Assembly: GCA_013360985.1 (NCBI GenBank)
Contig: JABWAM010000093.1
Location: forward strand, 1 to 8,759
Direction of reading: 5' to 3'
Source of the DNA: Verrucomicrobiia bacterium
GTDB taxonomy: Bacteria > Verrucomicrobiota > Verrucomicrobiia > JABWAM01
DNA: 8,759 nucleotides
Below are positions 1 to 6,381 of the stretch, piece after piece. Made by a program: the position numbers and the translations under genes. How positions within the stretch are numbered: the first letter of the stretch is position 1; the number at the start of each line of letters is the position of its first letter. Under the pieces are notes generated by a model that was not told the DNA's origin, did no database searches, and was given only the letters and a program-made list of their open reading frames with translations.

Positions 1-459
1 GATCTGTAGGCCGGCCGAAGCTGGCAAGGTTCTCCAGGTGTCGCCGTAATCGGTACTCATGATGGCGCCTCTGCGGGCGGAAGAGAAGAGCGTGCCGCTG
101 TTCACCGGATCGAGAGCGATGGCGTAATCCGGCCCGTTCAACTCCTTCCAACTCGACATCCCGTCGCTGCTGCGCCACCACGTGGAACCGCCGCCTGAGC
201 GCGGGCCTGCCCGATACACCATTCCATCCTTGTTCGGATCAAACAGCACCATGCTATAAGCCAGCGGCGCTTCCGAAAAGGGGATCCGGCTCCAAGTCGC
301 GCCGGCGTCGGTGGTCCGGTGCAGGCCACCGTATCCGCCCATGTACAAGACGCCCTCGTGGAAGGGGTCCAGGGCGAGTTGACTGAATGGCGACGAGAAG
401 CCGGTGGGGCTGGTCTGGATCGCCGTGGACGTCGAGGGAACGATGCGCACCTTCGGGGG
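1..459 (-). CDS. Asp-box (BNR/sialidase-like propeller) segment, 3' partial, probably the C-terminal part of the HEAT-repeat gene at 254-1249
   Basis: This frame is open from the left edge up to a TGA at 529-531. It reads as a repeat protein with three Asp-box motifs: TTDAGATW at 292-315, SSDGMSSW at 148-171 and STDYGDTW at 34-57. Between them lie the strand-like segments LALDPFHEGVLYMGG and IALDPVNSGTLFSS, the usual 'DP..sgtlY.g...G...S.D.G.tW' pattern of BNR/VPS10-like propellers. Such domains are normally extracellular and often bind or cleave glycans or act as scaffolds, but no catalytic residues can be judged here. There is no convincing start codon of its own; GTG at 450 is the only nearby candidate and has no ribosome binding site. 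Removing one C from the C6 run at 455-460 joins this frame directly to the HEAT frame upstream (HQPPP then KVRIVPSTSTAIQ). I therefore infer one gene split by a frameshift. The protein continues beyond the window. Confidence 0.75.
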
Positions 460-1249
460 GCGGCTGGTGGGCGATCGCGCGGAGGTTGGGAAGCGCGGCG
501 GACGCCTTGAGGCCGACGGCCAGAGGGATCAGCGCCTCGCGCGTCGCGTCTTCGGCGCGCTCCAAGGCCATGGGGAGCGCGGCGCGCGTGGCGTCGCCGC
601 CGACGCGCGCGAGCGCGGAGACCGCGAGGAGACGGAGGCGTTCGGAAGGAGAAGAGAGGCACTCGATCAAGGGGGGTTCCGACGGGGCATCGCGGAGTTC
701 GCCGGCGGCCCAGGCGGCTTCGACTCGCAAATCGGTATTCGTCGAAGCGAAGAGCTCGCGCCACTGCGGCGCGACCGCCGTTCCGCGCCGGCGAACCGTT
801 TCCTCGCTGACCGCGCGGCGGACAAAATAGTCGGGGTCGTCGAGGAGCGGACGAAAATCGGAGACAAACGAGGGATCATCGCGAAGAGCCCGCAACCGCG
901 CCTCGCGACGGAGGCGCGGATCCGGTTGCGTGAAGGTGTAGGCTTCAGGAGGAGGCGCGGGACGCGGAACGAAGGCGGCGTCCGAGATCGGCGGGGGAGC
1001 GGCGGAGGAGGCGGCTTGATTGCGCACGGCGGGGACGGCGTCCGTTCGGGCGATCTCGGCGATCGGAGCGGCGTTGCGCGGATCGCCCGCGTCCATGAGG
1101 GCTTCGACAGCGCGGATGCGTTGGATGCGGTCGCGATCGTGAAGGGCGCGCAGGAGGAGTTCGCGCGTGGCTTCGTTCGCGTAGGGAAGCTCGACGGCGG
1201 CGAGGCGAAGGGCTGCCGCGGCGAAGATCAAGGGTAGAGCGAATCGCAT
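254..1249 (-). CDS. HEAT-repeat protein, exported; true reading frame probably shifts at 455-460
   Basis: As read the frame encodes 331 residues from ATG at 1249. The N-terminus has a short positively charged and hydrophobic stretch (MRFALPLIFAAAALRLAA), a plausible signal peptide. Residues about 25-80 and 115-260 are alpha-helical HEAT or PBS-lyase-like repeats, for example DRIQRIRAVEALMDAGDPRN, DLRVEAAWAAGELRDAPSEP and RLRLLAVSALARVGGDATR. They are separated by a proline-rich linker near 84-102. Such repeats mediate protein-protein contacts, and nothing enzymatic is visible. After residue 265 (the C6 run at 455-460) this frame turns into Arg/Pro/His-rich, non-protein-like sequence up to its stop at 254-256, while the adjacent frame becomes a clear Asp-box propeller. 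The genuine product is therefore probably HEAT repeats followed by a propeller. The ATG lies 18 nt after the stop of the permease gene (TGA at 1268-1270), so the two are probably cotranscribed. The region before the ATG is CTCCTCCCA, not a Shine-Dalgarno sequence. Confidence 0.85.
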   Translation of the reverse strand: MRFALPLIFAAAALRLAAVELPYANEATRELLLRALHDRDRIQRIRAVEALMDAGDPRNAAPIAEIARTDAVPAVRNQAASSAAPPPISDAAFVPRPAPPPEAYTFTQPDPRLRREARLRALRDDPSFVSDFRPLLDDPDYFVRRAVSEETVRRRGTAVAPQWRELFASTNTDLRVEAAWAAGELRDAPSEPPLIECLSSPSERLRLLAVSALARVGGDATRAALPMALERAEDATREALIPLAVGLKASAALPNLRAIAHQPPPEGAHRSLDVHGDPDQPHRLLVAIQSTRPGPLPRGRLVHGRIRWPAPDHRRRRDLEPDPLFGSAAGL

Positions 1250-1267
1250 TGGGAGGAGATCGACGCG

Positions 1268-2917
1268 TCAGGATTGACGGGCCATTCGGCGACGGAGCAA
1301 AAGTCCAGCGATGGCCGCGAGAACGGCGCCGGCGGCGAGCGTTTGTTGAAGGAAAGCCTTCCAAAGCACGGGTTCTTCGCGCAGGAGCTCCACGCTGACG
1401 GCCTGGAGGCCGGCGGCGAACGGGTTCCACGAGAGGATCGCGTGGCGCCAGGAGGCGGAGAGGACGGGCCCCATGAGAAGGGGGATCAGGCTGCCGAAGG
1501 CCACGAGGCAGATCAGGGCGAAGGCGAAGGCCGTGGCGGCTGCGGTGGCGCGCGCCGCCGCCGAGCAGGCGAGCGAAGCCGCGGAGGCAAAGAACAGCGT
1601 GGCGCCGACGACCGCCAAGCTGATCAGCGTGCCCGCCCATTGGTAGTTTTCGAGGTAGGCGAGCATCCACCACATCGGGGCGCCGGCGACGAGGAGGAGG
1701 AGGACGAGAAGCCCCGCGGAAAACGATTTTCCGAGAAGGATCGTGCGCGCGCGCAAGGGGGTTTGGCGCAGCAGATCGAATTGGCGCTCCTCGACTTCGG
1801 CGGTCACGGCGCCGGCGAGGAGCGCCGGCGTAAGCAGGACGACGACGAGGACTTGGAAGGCGATCATCGCGAGCTTGAGAACGTCGAGGTGAAGCGTGGC
1901 GCCGCCGCGCACCATGAGTCCGACGAAGACGAGGGAAATGGTGAACGTGGCGTACATGCCGCGAATCAGCCAGGGGGCTTGGCTGAAGGCGCGGCTGCGC
2001 AACTCTTTGGCGAGGATCGGATTGGTCCATCGACCGATGGGGCGTCTTCTCCGCCGAGGATCCACGAGGACATAGGGAAAACGGAGGCGGCGTTTCGCGG
2101 CGGCGGGGGCGAGGTCGCTGCGGTAGCGTTCGAACCGGTGGGGGAAGAGGAGGCGGAGGACGCCTGCGAATGCGGCCAGGGCGCCGAGCGCGCCGCAAGC
2201 GCCGAAGTGGACGGCGAGGGCGTGGCGCGGGTCCACGGGCGCGCCCATCTGCGCGAAGAGGTCGGGTTCGACGACGGCGAGCATCGCGGCGAGCGGACTC
2301 GCGTGGGTCGTCCAAGCGAGCGACGGAAAGCTTGCCACGAGGGAGCGCAGGAGCAAAGGAGGGAGGATCGGGAGAACGCCCCAAACGAGCGCCGCCGAGT
2401 AGGTGACCACGAGCGCGGTGAAGCTCTGGCGGCTCCAGGCGCTTACGGCAAAACCGAGCAGGCCTGTCGCCGCTCCCGCCGCGGCGATAATTCCGAAGAT
2501 TGCGGCGACTTGCGCCGACGCGGTCCCGCCGAGGAAGAAGGTGGAGGCGAGGGCGGGGAGCGCGGCGAGCGAGACGAGGAGCAGGAAGCATTGCGACGAG
2601 GCGATCTTGCCCCAGGCGATGCTCCAGGGGCGAAGGAGCGTTTGAGTGAGCAGGTCGTAGGTGCGGTTCTCCTTTTCTGAGGTCAGGCTCGTGGCGGTGA
2701 ACGCCGGGGCGATGAGCAGCGCGAGGAGAAGGCCGCCGAGCGAGACGGTGTTGAGAAGGGCGTGCGACGCTTGTTCGCCGAGCGAGTACATCCCCTCGGA
2801 AGGCCAGAGCGCCAGCGCGAGTCCGGAGAGAATCGCCGCGACGAGGAAGATAGCCCATGCCGCGCGCGGAGCGCGGAGCGTGGTGATCAATTCGCGTTGG
2901 AGAATCGGGCTGGGCAA
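1268..2917 (-). CDS. ABC-2 type transporter permease, internally duplicated (two permease modules in one chain)
   Basis: 549-residue integral membrane protein. Module 1 (about 4-256) starts SPILQRELITTLRAP and has a helix at 20-38, then LIAPAFTATSLTSEKENRTYDLL (68-90), QTLLRPWSIAWGK (92-104) and further hydrophobic helices at 110-130, 136-160, 165-192 and 232-258. Module 2 (about 299-545) repeats the plan: NPILAKELRSR (299-309), LLTPALLAGAVTAEVEERQFDLL (361-383), QTPLRARTILLGK (385-397), and helices at 400-418, 428-450, 460-483 and 525-541. The P-A-x4-T-x-E-x-E-x3-(Y/F)-DLL-x-QT-x-LR signature is shared by both, as is a late SPLAAMLAV/NPFAAGLQAV segment, at an offset of about 292 residues. 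The family exports lipids, polysaccharides, peptides or drugs, or serves gliding-type systems, powered by a separate ATPase; no matching ATPase is adjacent, and the LivF-type ATPase nearby belongs to another family. The start is TTG at 2917, chosen because the conserved N-P-I-L-x-x-E-L motif follows directly. The upstream region is pyrimidine-rich without a Shine-Dalgarno sequence. The substrate is unknown. Confidence 0.92.
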   Translation of the reverse strand: MPSPILQRELITTLRAPRAAWAIFLVAAILSGLALALWPSEGMYSLGEQASHALLNTVSLGGLLLALLIAPAFTATSLTSEKENRTYDLLTQTLLRPWSIAWGKIASSQCFLLLVSLAALPALASTFFLGGTASAQVAAIFGIIAAAGAATGLLGFAVSAWSRQSFTALVVTYSAALVWGVLPILPPLLLRSLVASFPSLAWTTHASPLAAMLAVVEPDLFAQMGAPVDPRHALAVHFGACGALGALAAFAGVLRLLFPHRFERYRSDLAPAAAKRRLRFPYVLVDPRRRRRPIGRWTNPILAKELRSRAFSQAPWLIRGMYATFTISLVFVGLMVRGGATLHLDVLKLAMIAFQVLVVVLLTPALLAGAVTAEVEERQFDLLRQTPLRARTILLGKSFSAGLLVLLLLVAGAPMWWMLAYLENYQWAGTLISLAVVGATLFFASAASLACSAAARATAAATAFAFALICLVAFGSLIPLLMGPVLSASWRHAILSWNPFAAGLQAVSVELLREEPVLWKAFLQQTLAAGAVLAAIAGLLLRRRMARQS

Positions 2918-3019
2918 GGGGAGCGGGAGGCGAGGGAGGCGGACGTGGAGAGGGAGATGCGCGAACGAGGAGGTGAAGAAGATTTCGAAGAGGCGGGGCG
3001 CGACCGAAATTTTCTCCGC

Positions 3020-3388
3020 TTACATCTCGTGAGGATTGACGCCGACGCCGACGATCGAACAGGCGACGACGGCCTCGATGCCCAGTTCCTCAGCGCGTTC
3101 AATCGCGGCATCGCTTTCGGTGCCGGGATTGAGCCAGACCTTGCGAATCCCTTTGGAAGCAAGCTCTTGAAGAACGCCCGGGACGAGGTTGGGCGGGAGA
3201 TAGATGCTGGCTTCGTCCACGCCCGCGGGAAGTTCCCGCGCGGATTTGAAGGTTTTCAGGCCTTCGATCTCCGCCTCTTTCGGATTGACCGGGTAGACGG
3301 TCCAGCCTTGTTGCATGTAGGCGCGAACGGCCTTGTTGCCGAACTTTTCCTGATTGGCCGATGCGCCGATGATCGCGATGGTTTTCAT
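3020..3388 (-). CDS. CoA-binding domain protein (YccU-like, single Rossmann domain)
   Basis: 122 residues from ATG at 3388. The N-terminus MKTIAIIGASANQEKFGNKA has the first Rossmann strand and nucleotide-binding turn (IIGAS) of the CoA_binding_2 family. It is followed by AYMQQGWTVYPVNPKEAEIEG, DEASIYLPPNLVPGVLQELA, KVWLNPGTESDAA and EAVVACSIVGVGVNPHEM, all in the order typical of the short, about 120-140-residue stand-alone members related to the CoA-ligase (succinyl-CoA synthetase alpha) N-domain. The family binds CoA or an acyl-CoA-like nucleotide; no specific cellular role is established for the stand-alone form. An in-frame ATG at 3466 would add 26 residues (beginning MSWRILRNGKAEKMRDD) that look unlike the family, so the 3388 start is preferred. 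The leader is CCCTTCGTCTGCC without a Shine-Dalgarno match. The gene follows livF across a 237-nt gap and precedes the permease by 102 nt, so an operon is uncertain. Confidence 0.93.
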   Translation of the reverse strand: MKTIAIIGASANQEKFGNKAVRAYMQQGWTVYPVNPKEAEIEGLKTFKSARELPAGVDEASIYLPPNLVPGVLQELASKGIRKVWLNPGTESDAAIERAEELGIEAVVACSIVGVGVNPHEM

Positions 3389-3625
3389 GGCAGACGAAGG
3401 GTTGAGGGGCAAGGGATCATCCCGCATCTTTTCCGCTTTCCCATTGCGCAAGATGCGCCACGACATTTTGTCTCTGGGGCGGACAAAAGGCGAGGAGGAG
3501 TTTCTTGGATTCTCGGGAAAATGAGGTTTCCACCGGGGAGATGAGGCGAAGGCGCGCGAATCGCCTCGGGAACACGACGCTTCGCTCCTGCGGGCGGGTT
3601 TTCATTTCGGCTCTGAAACTTCACG
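3389..3625. other. 237-nt intergenic region between livF and the CoA-binding gene, with an inverted repeat
   Basis: No convincing coding sequence is seen on either strand; the short open frames are Arg/Pro-rich. It contains an inverted repeat with GAGGCGA at 3543-3549 and TCGCCTC at 3561-3567 around an 11-nt GC-rich loop. No U-run follows on the minus strand, so it is not a standard intrinsic terminator. This is the longest gap among the minus-strand genes and the most likely place for a promoter of the CoA-binding/permease/HEAT set, but I see no clear -35/-10 pair. Confidence 0.4.
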
Positions 3626-4336
3626 TCAGGTTTCGCCCAAGTAAAACTGCCGCACCCGTTCGTTGGCAAGCAGTTCGGCGGCGACGCCTTCCATCACGAT
3701 CTGGCCCGTCTGGATCACGTACCCGCGGGAAGCGATCTGGAGGGCCATGTGGGCGTTTTGCTCGACAAGGAGGATCGTGGCGCCCTGCGCGTTGATCCGT
3801 CGGATCGTTTTGAAGATGGATTGAACGATGATCGGAGCGAGGCCGAGCGAAGGCTCGTCGAGGAGCAAGAGGCGGGGACGCCCCATGAGAGCGCGGCTGA
3901 TGGCCAGCATCTGCTGTTCCCCTCCGCTGAGAGTGGCCGCGCTCTGACGGCGGCGTTCCCGGAGCCGGGGGAATATGCGAAAAACCCCATCGAGGTCCGT
4001 GGCGATTTCCGCGCGATCATGGCGCAGATACGCCCCTGCCATGAGGTTCTCATCCACGGTGAGATTCGCAAAGACCGCGCGTCCTTCCGGCACGTGGGCG
4101 ATCCCGAGCGCCGCGATCTCGTGCGGGGGCAAGCGATGAAGGGCCTGCGCGTTTTGAAAAAGAATGGCGCCTTCACTGGGACGGATCAGACCCGACACCG
4201 CGCGGAGGAGCGAGGATTTCCCCGCGCCGTTGGCGCCGACCAAGGTTACGATCTCTCCGTCGCGTACGCGCAGCGTGACGCCCTTCAAGGCATGGATGGC
4301 GCCGTAGTGGACCGAGAGGTTTTCGATGGAAAGCAT
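3626..4336 (-). CDS. livF: LivF-type ABC transporter ATP-binding protein (branched-chain amino acid uptake family)
   Basis: 236 residues, the usual length of LivF. It is a cytoplasmic ATPase subunit that powers import of branched-chain amino acids or related substrates together with LivG, the LivH and LivM permeases and a periplasmic binding protein. Visible motifs are Walker A GANGAGKSS (34-42), the LivF-typical Q-loop region HVPEGRAVFANLTVDENL (81-98), ABC signature LSGGEQQ (136-142), Walker B LLLLDEPSLGLAP (156-168), and the LivF variant of the H-loop, LLVEQNAHMAL (189-199), where Gln/Asn follow the Glu. The C-terminus GQIVMEGVAAELLANERVRQFYLG matches the family ending 'G.aeeLl.de.vr.aYLG'. 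The ATG at 4336 gives the standard MLSIENLSVHYG N-terminus. The leader is GTTCTCTCC with no Shine-Dalgarno. No livG, livH, livM or livK gene lies in the window, with ruvA upstream and a CoA-binding gene downstream. The gene is therefore an orphan here, and the exact substrate (amino acid, amide, urea) cannot be assigned. Confidence 0.93.
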   Translation of the reverse strand: MLSIENLSVHYGAIHALKGVTLRVRDGEIVTLVGANGAGKSSLLRAVSGLIRPSEGAILFQNAQALHRLPPHEIAALGIAHVPEGRAVFANLTVDENLMAGAYLRHDRAEIATDLDGVFRIFPRLRERRRQSAATLSGGEQQMLAISRALMGRPRLLLLDEPSLGLAPIIVQSIFKTIRRINAQGATILLVEQNAHMALQIASRGYVIQTGQIVMEGVAAELLANERVRQFYLGET

Positions 4337-4441
4337 GGAGAGAACGCGTGCGGCGAAGCGTGAGCAGGGAGTTGGAAGCGGAACGCAGGCTCCGGGAGAT
4401 GCGCCGAGTCGGGGGAAATGGATCAGACCCGTTTGCGGATC

Positions 4442-5044
4442 TCAACTCTGCCTCAAGGCGTCGCGAACCAGCGTTTCAACCTCGACGTCGGCGCCGAGGC
4501 GGTCGAAGACGGCGCGCACGAGCCGATGCGCCTCGACCTGTTTCCAGCCGAGCGAAATAAGGGCGAGCACGGCGTCGTTGATTTTCTGCTCCTCGGGAGT
4601 CAACGCATGTTTCGCGCTGGCGGCCTCCCAAGCGCCGGCGACGCCGACATGATCTTTGAGCTCCACGATCATGCGTTCGGCGGTCCTTTTGCCGACGCCC
4701 TTAATTTGCGCCAGGGCCTTTGCGTCGCCGTGGACGACGGCGCCCTTGAACGCCGCCACGCTTGTGCCGCTCAGGACGGCGAGGGCGGTCTTCGGGCCGA
4801 TGCCCGACACCCGTTGCACGAGGAGGCGGAAGAGGTCGCGTTCCTCGGGGTTCGCGAACCCGTAGAGTTCGTGAGCGTCCTCGCGGATGGCGAGGTGGGT
4901 AAGCAGCTCCACGGATTGACCAGGCGGCGGGAGGCGGTCGTAAGTCGAAAGCGGAATCGTGACCTCGTAGCCGACACCGTTCACATCCACCACGGCGTGC
5001 GTGGGATGCGCCTGCGCAAGCTTTCCCCGGAGGTGGGTGATCAC
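4442..5044 (-). CDS. ruvA: Holliday junction branch migration protein RuvA
   Basis: 200 residues, the standard RuvA length. RuvA tetramers bind Holliday junctions and load the RuvB helicase for branch migration during recombinational repair in the cytoplasm. Domain I is an OB fold, MITHLRGKLAQAHPTHAVVD through HELYGFANPEERDLF (1-72). Domain II carries two helix-hairpin-helix motifs, VSGIGPKTALAVLSG (79-93) and IKGVGKRTAERMIVELKD (114-131). Domain III (about 155-200, INDAVLALISLGWKQVEAHR) is the RuvB-contacting tail. The start is GTG at 5044, which places the family N-terminus at residue 1; no better start exists upstream. The leader CATCGTTTTCCC lacks a Shine-Dalgarno sequence. Neither ruvB nor ruvC is adjacent, unlike the common ruvCAB layout. 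A strong hairpin region lies in the 82-nt gap upstream. Confidence 0.97.
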   Translation of the reverse strand: MITHLRGKLAQAHPTHAVVDVNGVGYEVTIPLSTYDRLPPPGQSVELLTHLAIREDAHELYGFANPEERDLFRLLVQRVSGIGPKTALAVLSGTSVAAFKGAVVHGDAKALAQIKGVGKRTAERMIVELKDHVGVAGAWEAASAKHALTPEEQKINDAVLALISLGWKQVEAHRLVRAVFDRLGADVEVETLVRDALRQS

Positions 5045-5063
5045 GGGAAAACGATGCCGCGAG

Positions 5064-5086
5064 GAGGCGTTCGAATCAAGCGCCTC
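5064..5086 (-). promoter_or_regulatory. Alternative hairpin (pairing B-C) immediately upstream of ruvA
   Basis: GAGGCG at 5064-5069 and CGCCTC at 5081-5086 form a 6-bp inverted repeat with an 11-nt loop. The 5081-5086 arm is also part of the 9-bp stem at 5081-5115, so on the minus-strand transcript the two hairpins exclude each other. The layout resembles an attenuator or anti-terminator switch ahead of ruvA. The regulatory role is inference only. Confidence 0.3.
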
Positions 5087-5115
5087 GGCGCTCCGATCCG
5101 GGTGGAGCCGAGGCG
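5081..5115 (-). terminator. GC-rich hairpin downstream of the oxidoreductase gene, possible terminator or attenuator
   Basis: CGCCTCGGC (5081-5089) and GCCGAGGCG (5107-5115) form a perfect 9-bp stem with a 17-nt apical part that can add a few inner pairs. It begins 11 nt after the oxidoreductase stop codon (5127-5129) in the minus-strand direction. No U-run follows, so classical intrinsic termination is doubtful; it may stabilise the 3' end or act with the overlapping alternative hairpin. Confidence 0.4.
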
Positions 5116-5126
5116 ATGGGAAAATC

Positions 5127-6284
5127 TTAACGAGAGAGCTTGATCCAGCGGCCGGAAGACGCGCTGCGCGTCACCGCGTCGAGCACCTGTTGATTGCGCA
5201 GGCCGTCCACAAAGTCCGGCGTCGTCGGTTTTCCGAGCGCCGCGGCGTTCACGAAGTCGGCGATCGCGTGGACGAAGGTATGCTCATAGCCGATGATGTG
5301 TCCCGGCGGCCACCAGGCGCCGACAAAGGGATGGACGCCTTCGGTGATGAGAATATCGCGGAAGCCCCGACGGTCCGCCGGGTCGTCGCCGCGATAGAAC
5401 TTCAGACGGTTCATGTCTTCGAAATCGAAAACGAGAGAGCCCGTCGAGCCGTTGATTTCGATCTGGATGCCGTTCTTGCGTCCGAGCGCGAAACGCGTCG
5501 CTTCGAGGTTGCCCAGCGCGCCGTTCCGAAAGCGGGCGAGACACATCGCCGCGTCGTCCACGGTCACTCTTCCCATCGTCCCGCCTTTGGCCCGGGCGCG
5601 CAGGCCTTCGGAGCGGCCCGAGGCGACGGGGCGTTCCTTGACGAAGGTGTGGAGCAGGCCGGTGACTTCCGCGAATTCGCCCACGAGATTCCGCGCGAGG
5701 TCGATGATATGGGCGTGGATGTCTCCGTGCGTTCCCGAGCCGGCGAGTTTGCCCTGGAGCCGCCAGACCATGGGAAAGTTGGGATCGGCGATCCAATCCT
5801 GGAGGTAGCGCGCGCGGTAGTGGCGGATTTCGCCGAGGTCGCCGGCGGCGATCATTTTCTTCGCCTGGGCGATTGCGGGGATGCGGCGATAGTTGTGGCA
5901 AACCATATTCGTCACGCGCGCCTTCTTCACGGCGGCGACCATGCGCTCGCATTCGGCGACGCTCATCGCGAGAGGTTTTTCGCACAAGACCGCCTTGCCG
6001 GCCTTCGCGGCGGCGATGGCGATCTCGGCATGCGTGTCATTCATCGTGGTGATATCCACGAGGTCCACGTCGGGCCGCGCGACGGCCTCGCGCCAATCCG
6101 TGCAGATTTCCTCCCAGCCGTAGCGGGCGGCGGCGACGCGCGCGGCGTCCCGGGTACGCCCGCAAAGGAGTTTCATGCGCGGCGCGGCCTTGAGATCGAA
6201 GAAGCGAGCGACTTGGCGCCAGGCGTTCGAGTGCGCCTTGCCCATAAAGCCGTAACCGATCATGGCGACATTCAGCGTTTTCAT
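5127..6284 (-). CDS. Gfo/Idh/MocA-family NAD(P)-dependent oxidoreductase
   Basis: 385 residues from ATG at 6284. Family members oxidise or reduce sugars, inositols or glycosides with NAD(P) in the cytoplasm. The N-terminal Rossmann domain starts MKTLNVAMIGYGFMGKAHSNAW, with the dinucleotide motif GYGFMG at 10-15 and the hallmark CEKPLAMS at 101-108, where the EKP lysine is catalytic. The C-terminal alpha/beta domain carries the catalytic GDIHAHIIDLARNLVGE segment (187-203; D188, H192), preceded by WRLQGKLAGSGTHGD. The ending GLRNQQVLDAVTRSASSGRWIKLS is the usual family C-terminus. An in-frame TTG at 6302 would add six residues, but the ATG is a better fit. The substrate cannot be told: myo-inositol/scyllo-inositol, glucose-type and levoglucosan-type members all share these motifs. 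The gene is separated from the mutarotase by 97 nt and from ruvA by 82 nt. The sugar-active neighbours make a carbohydrate role plausible, but an operon is not shown. Confidence 0.95.
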   Translation of the reverse strand: MKTLNVAMIGYGFMGKAHSNAWRQVARFFDLKAAPRMKLLCGRTRDAARVAAARYGWEEICTDWREAVARPDVDLVDITTMNDTHAEIAIAAAKAGKAVLCEKPLAMSVAECERMVAAVKKARVTNMVCHNYRRIPAIAQAKKMIAAGDLGEIRHYRARYLQDWIADPNFPMVWRLQGKLAGSGTHGDIHAHIIDLARNLVGEFAEVTGLLHTFVKERPVASGRSEGLRARAKGGTMGRVTVDDAAMCLARFRNGALGNLEATRFALGRKNGIQIEINGSTGSLVFDFEDMNRLKFYRGDDPADRRGFRDILITEGVHPFVGAWWPPGHIIGYEHTFVHAIADFVNAAALGKPTTPDFVDGLRNQQVLDAVTRSASSGRWIKLSR

Positions 6285-6381
6285 GCGGCGATTTGTATCC
6301 AATCCAAGGTTGCGAGGCGAGCGGAGAAGAGGAGGCGAGCGGGGGGGAGAATCGAAGAGAGAGGGAGGGAGGATAACGCTT
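6285..6381 (-). promoter_or_regulatory. Upstream region of the oxidoreductase gene with a purine/pyrimidine-asymmetric tract
   Basis: On the minus strand this 97-nt gap is a long pyrimidine-rich tract (G/A-rich on the plus strand, about 6318-6374, including a G7 run at 6341-6347). It is followed by TTGGATTGGATACAAAT just before the ATG. GATACAAAT resembles a -10 element, which would leave a very short leader, but there is no matching -35 box. Weak support only. Confidence 0.25.

Noticed and set aside
1274..2680. Long plus-strand open frame (468 codons) antisense to the permease
   Set aside because: The translation is Glu/Arg/Gly-rich low-complexity sequence and mirrors a well-supported membrane protein on the other strand; high GC makes antisense stops rare.
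945..2858. Long minus-strand open frame (637 codons) overlapping the permease and HEAT genes
   Set aside because: Arg/Pro-rich composition and complete overlap with two genes having clear domains; a frame shadow.
3389..3466. 26-residue N-terminal extension of the CoA-binding protein from ATG at 3466
   Set aside because: The extension does not resemble the family and the internal ATG at 3388 gives the standard MKTIAIIGAS start.
3626..4336. LivF ATPase as the partner of the nearby ABC-2 permease
   Set aside because: LivF-type ATPases pair with LivH/LivM-type permeases and the VPEGR Q-loop marks that family; proximity alone, with a CoA-binding gene and a 237-nt gap between, is not enough.
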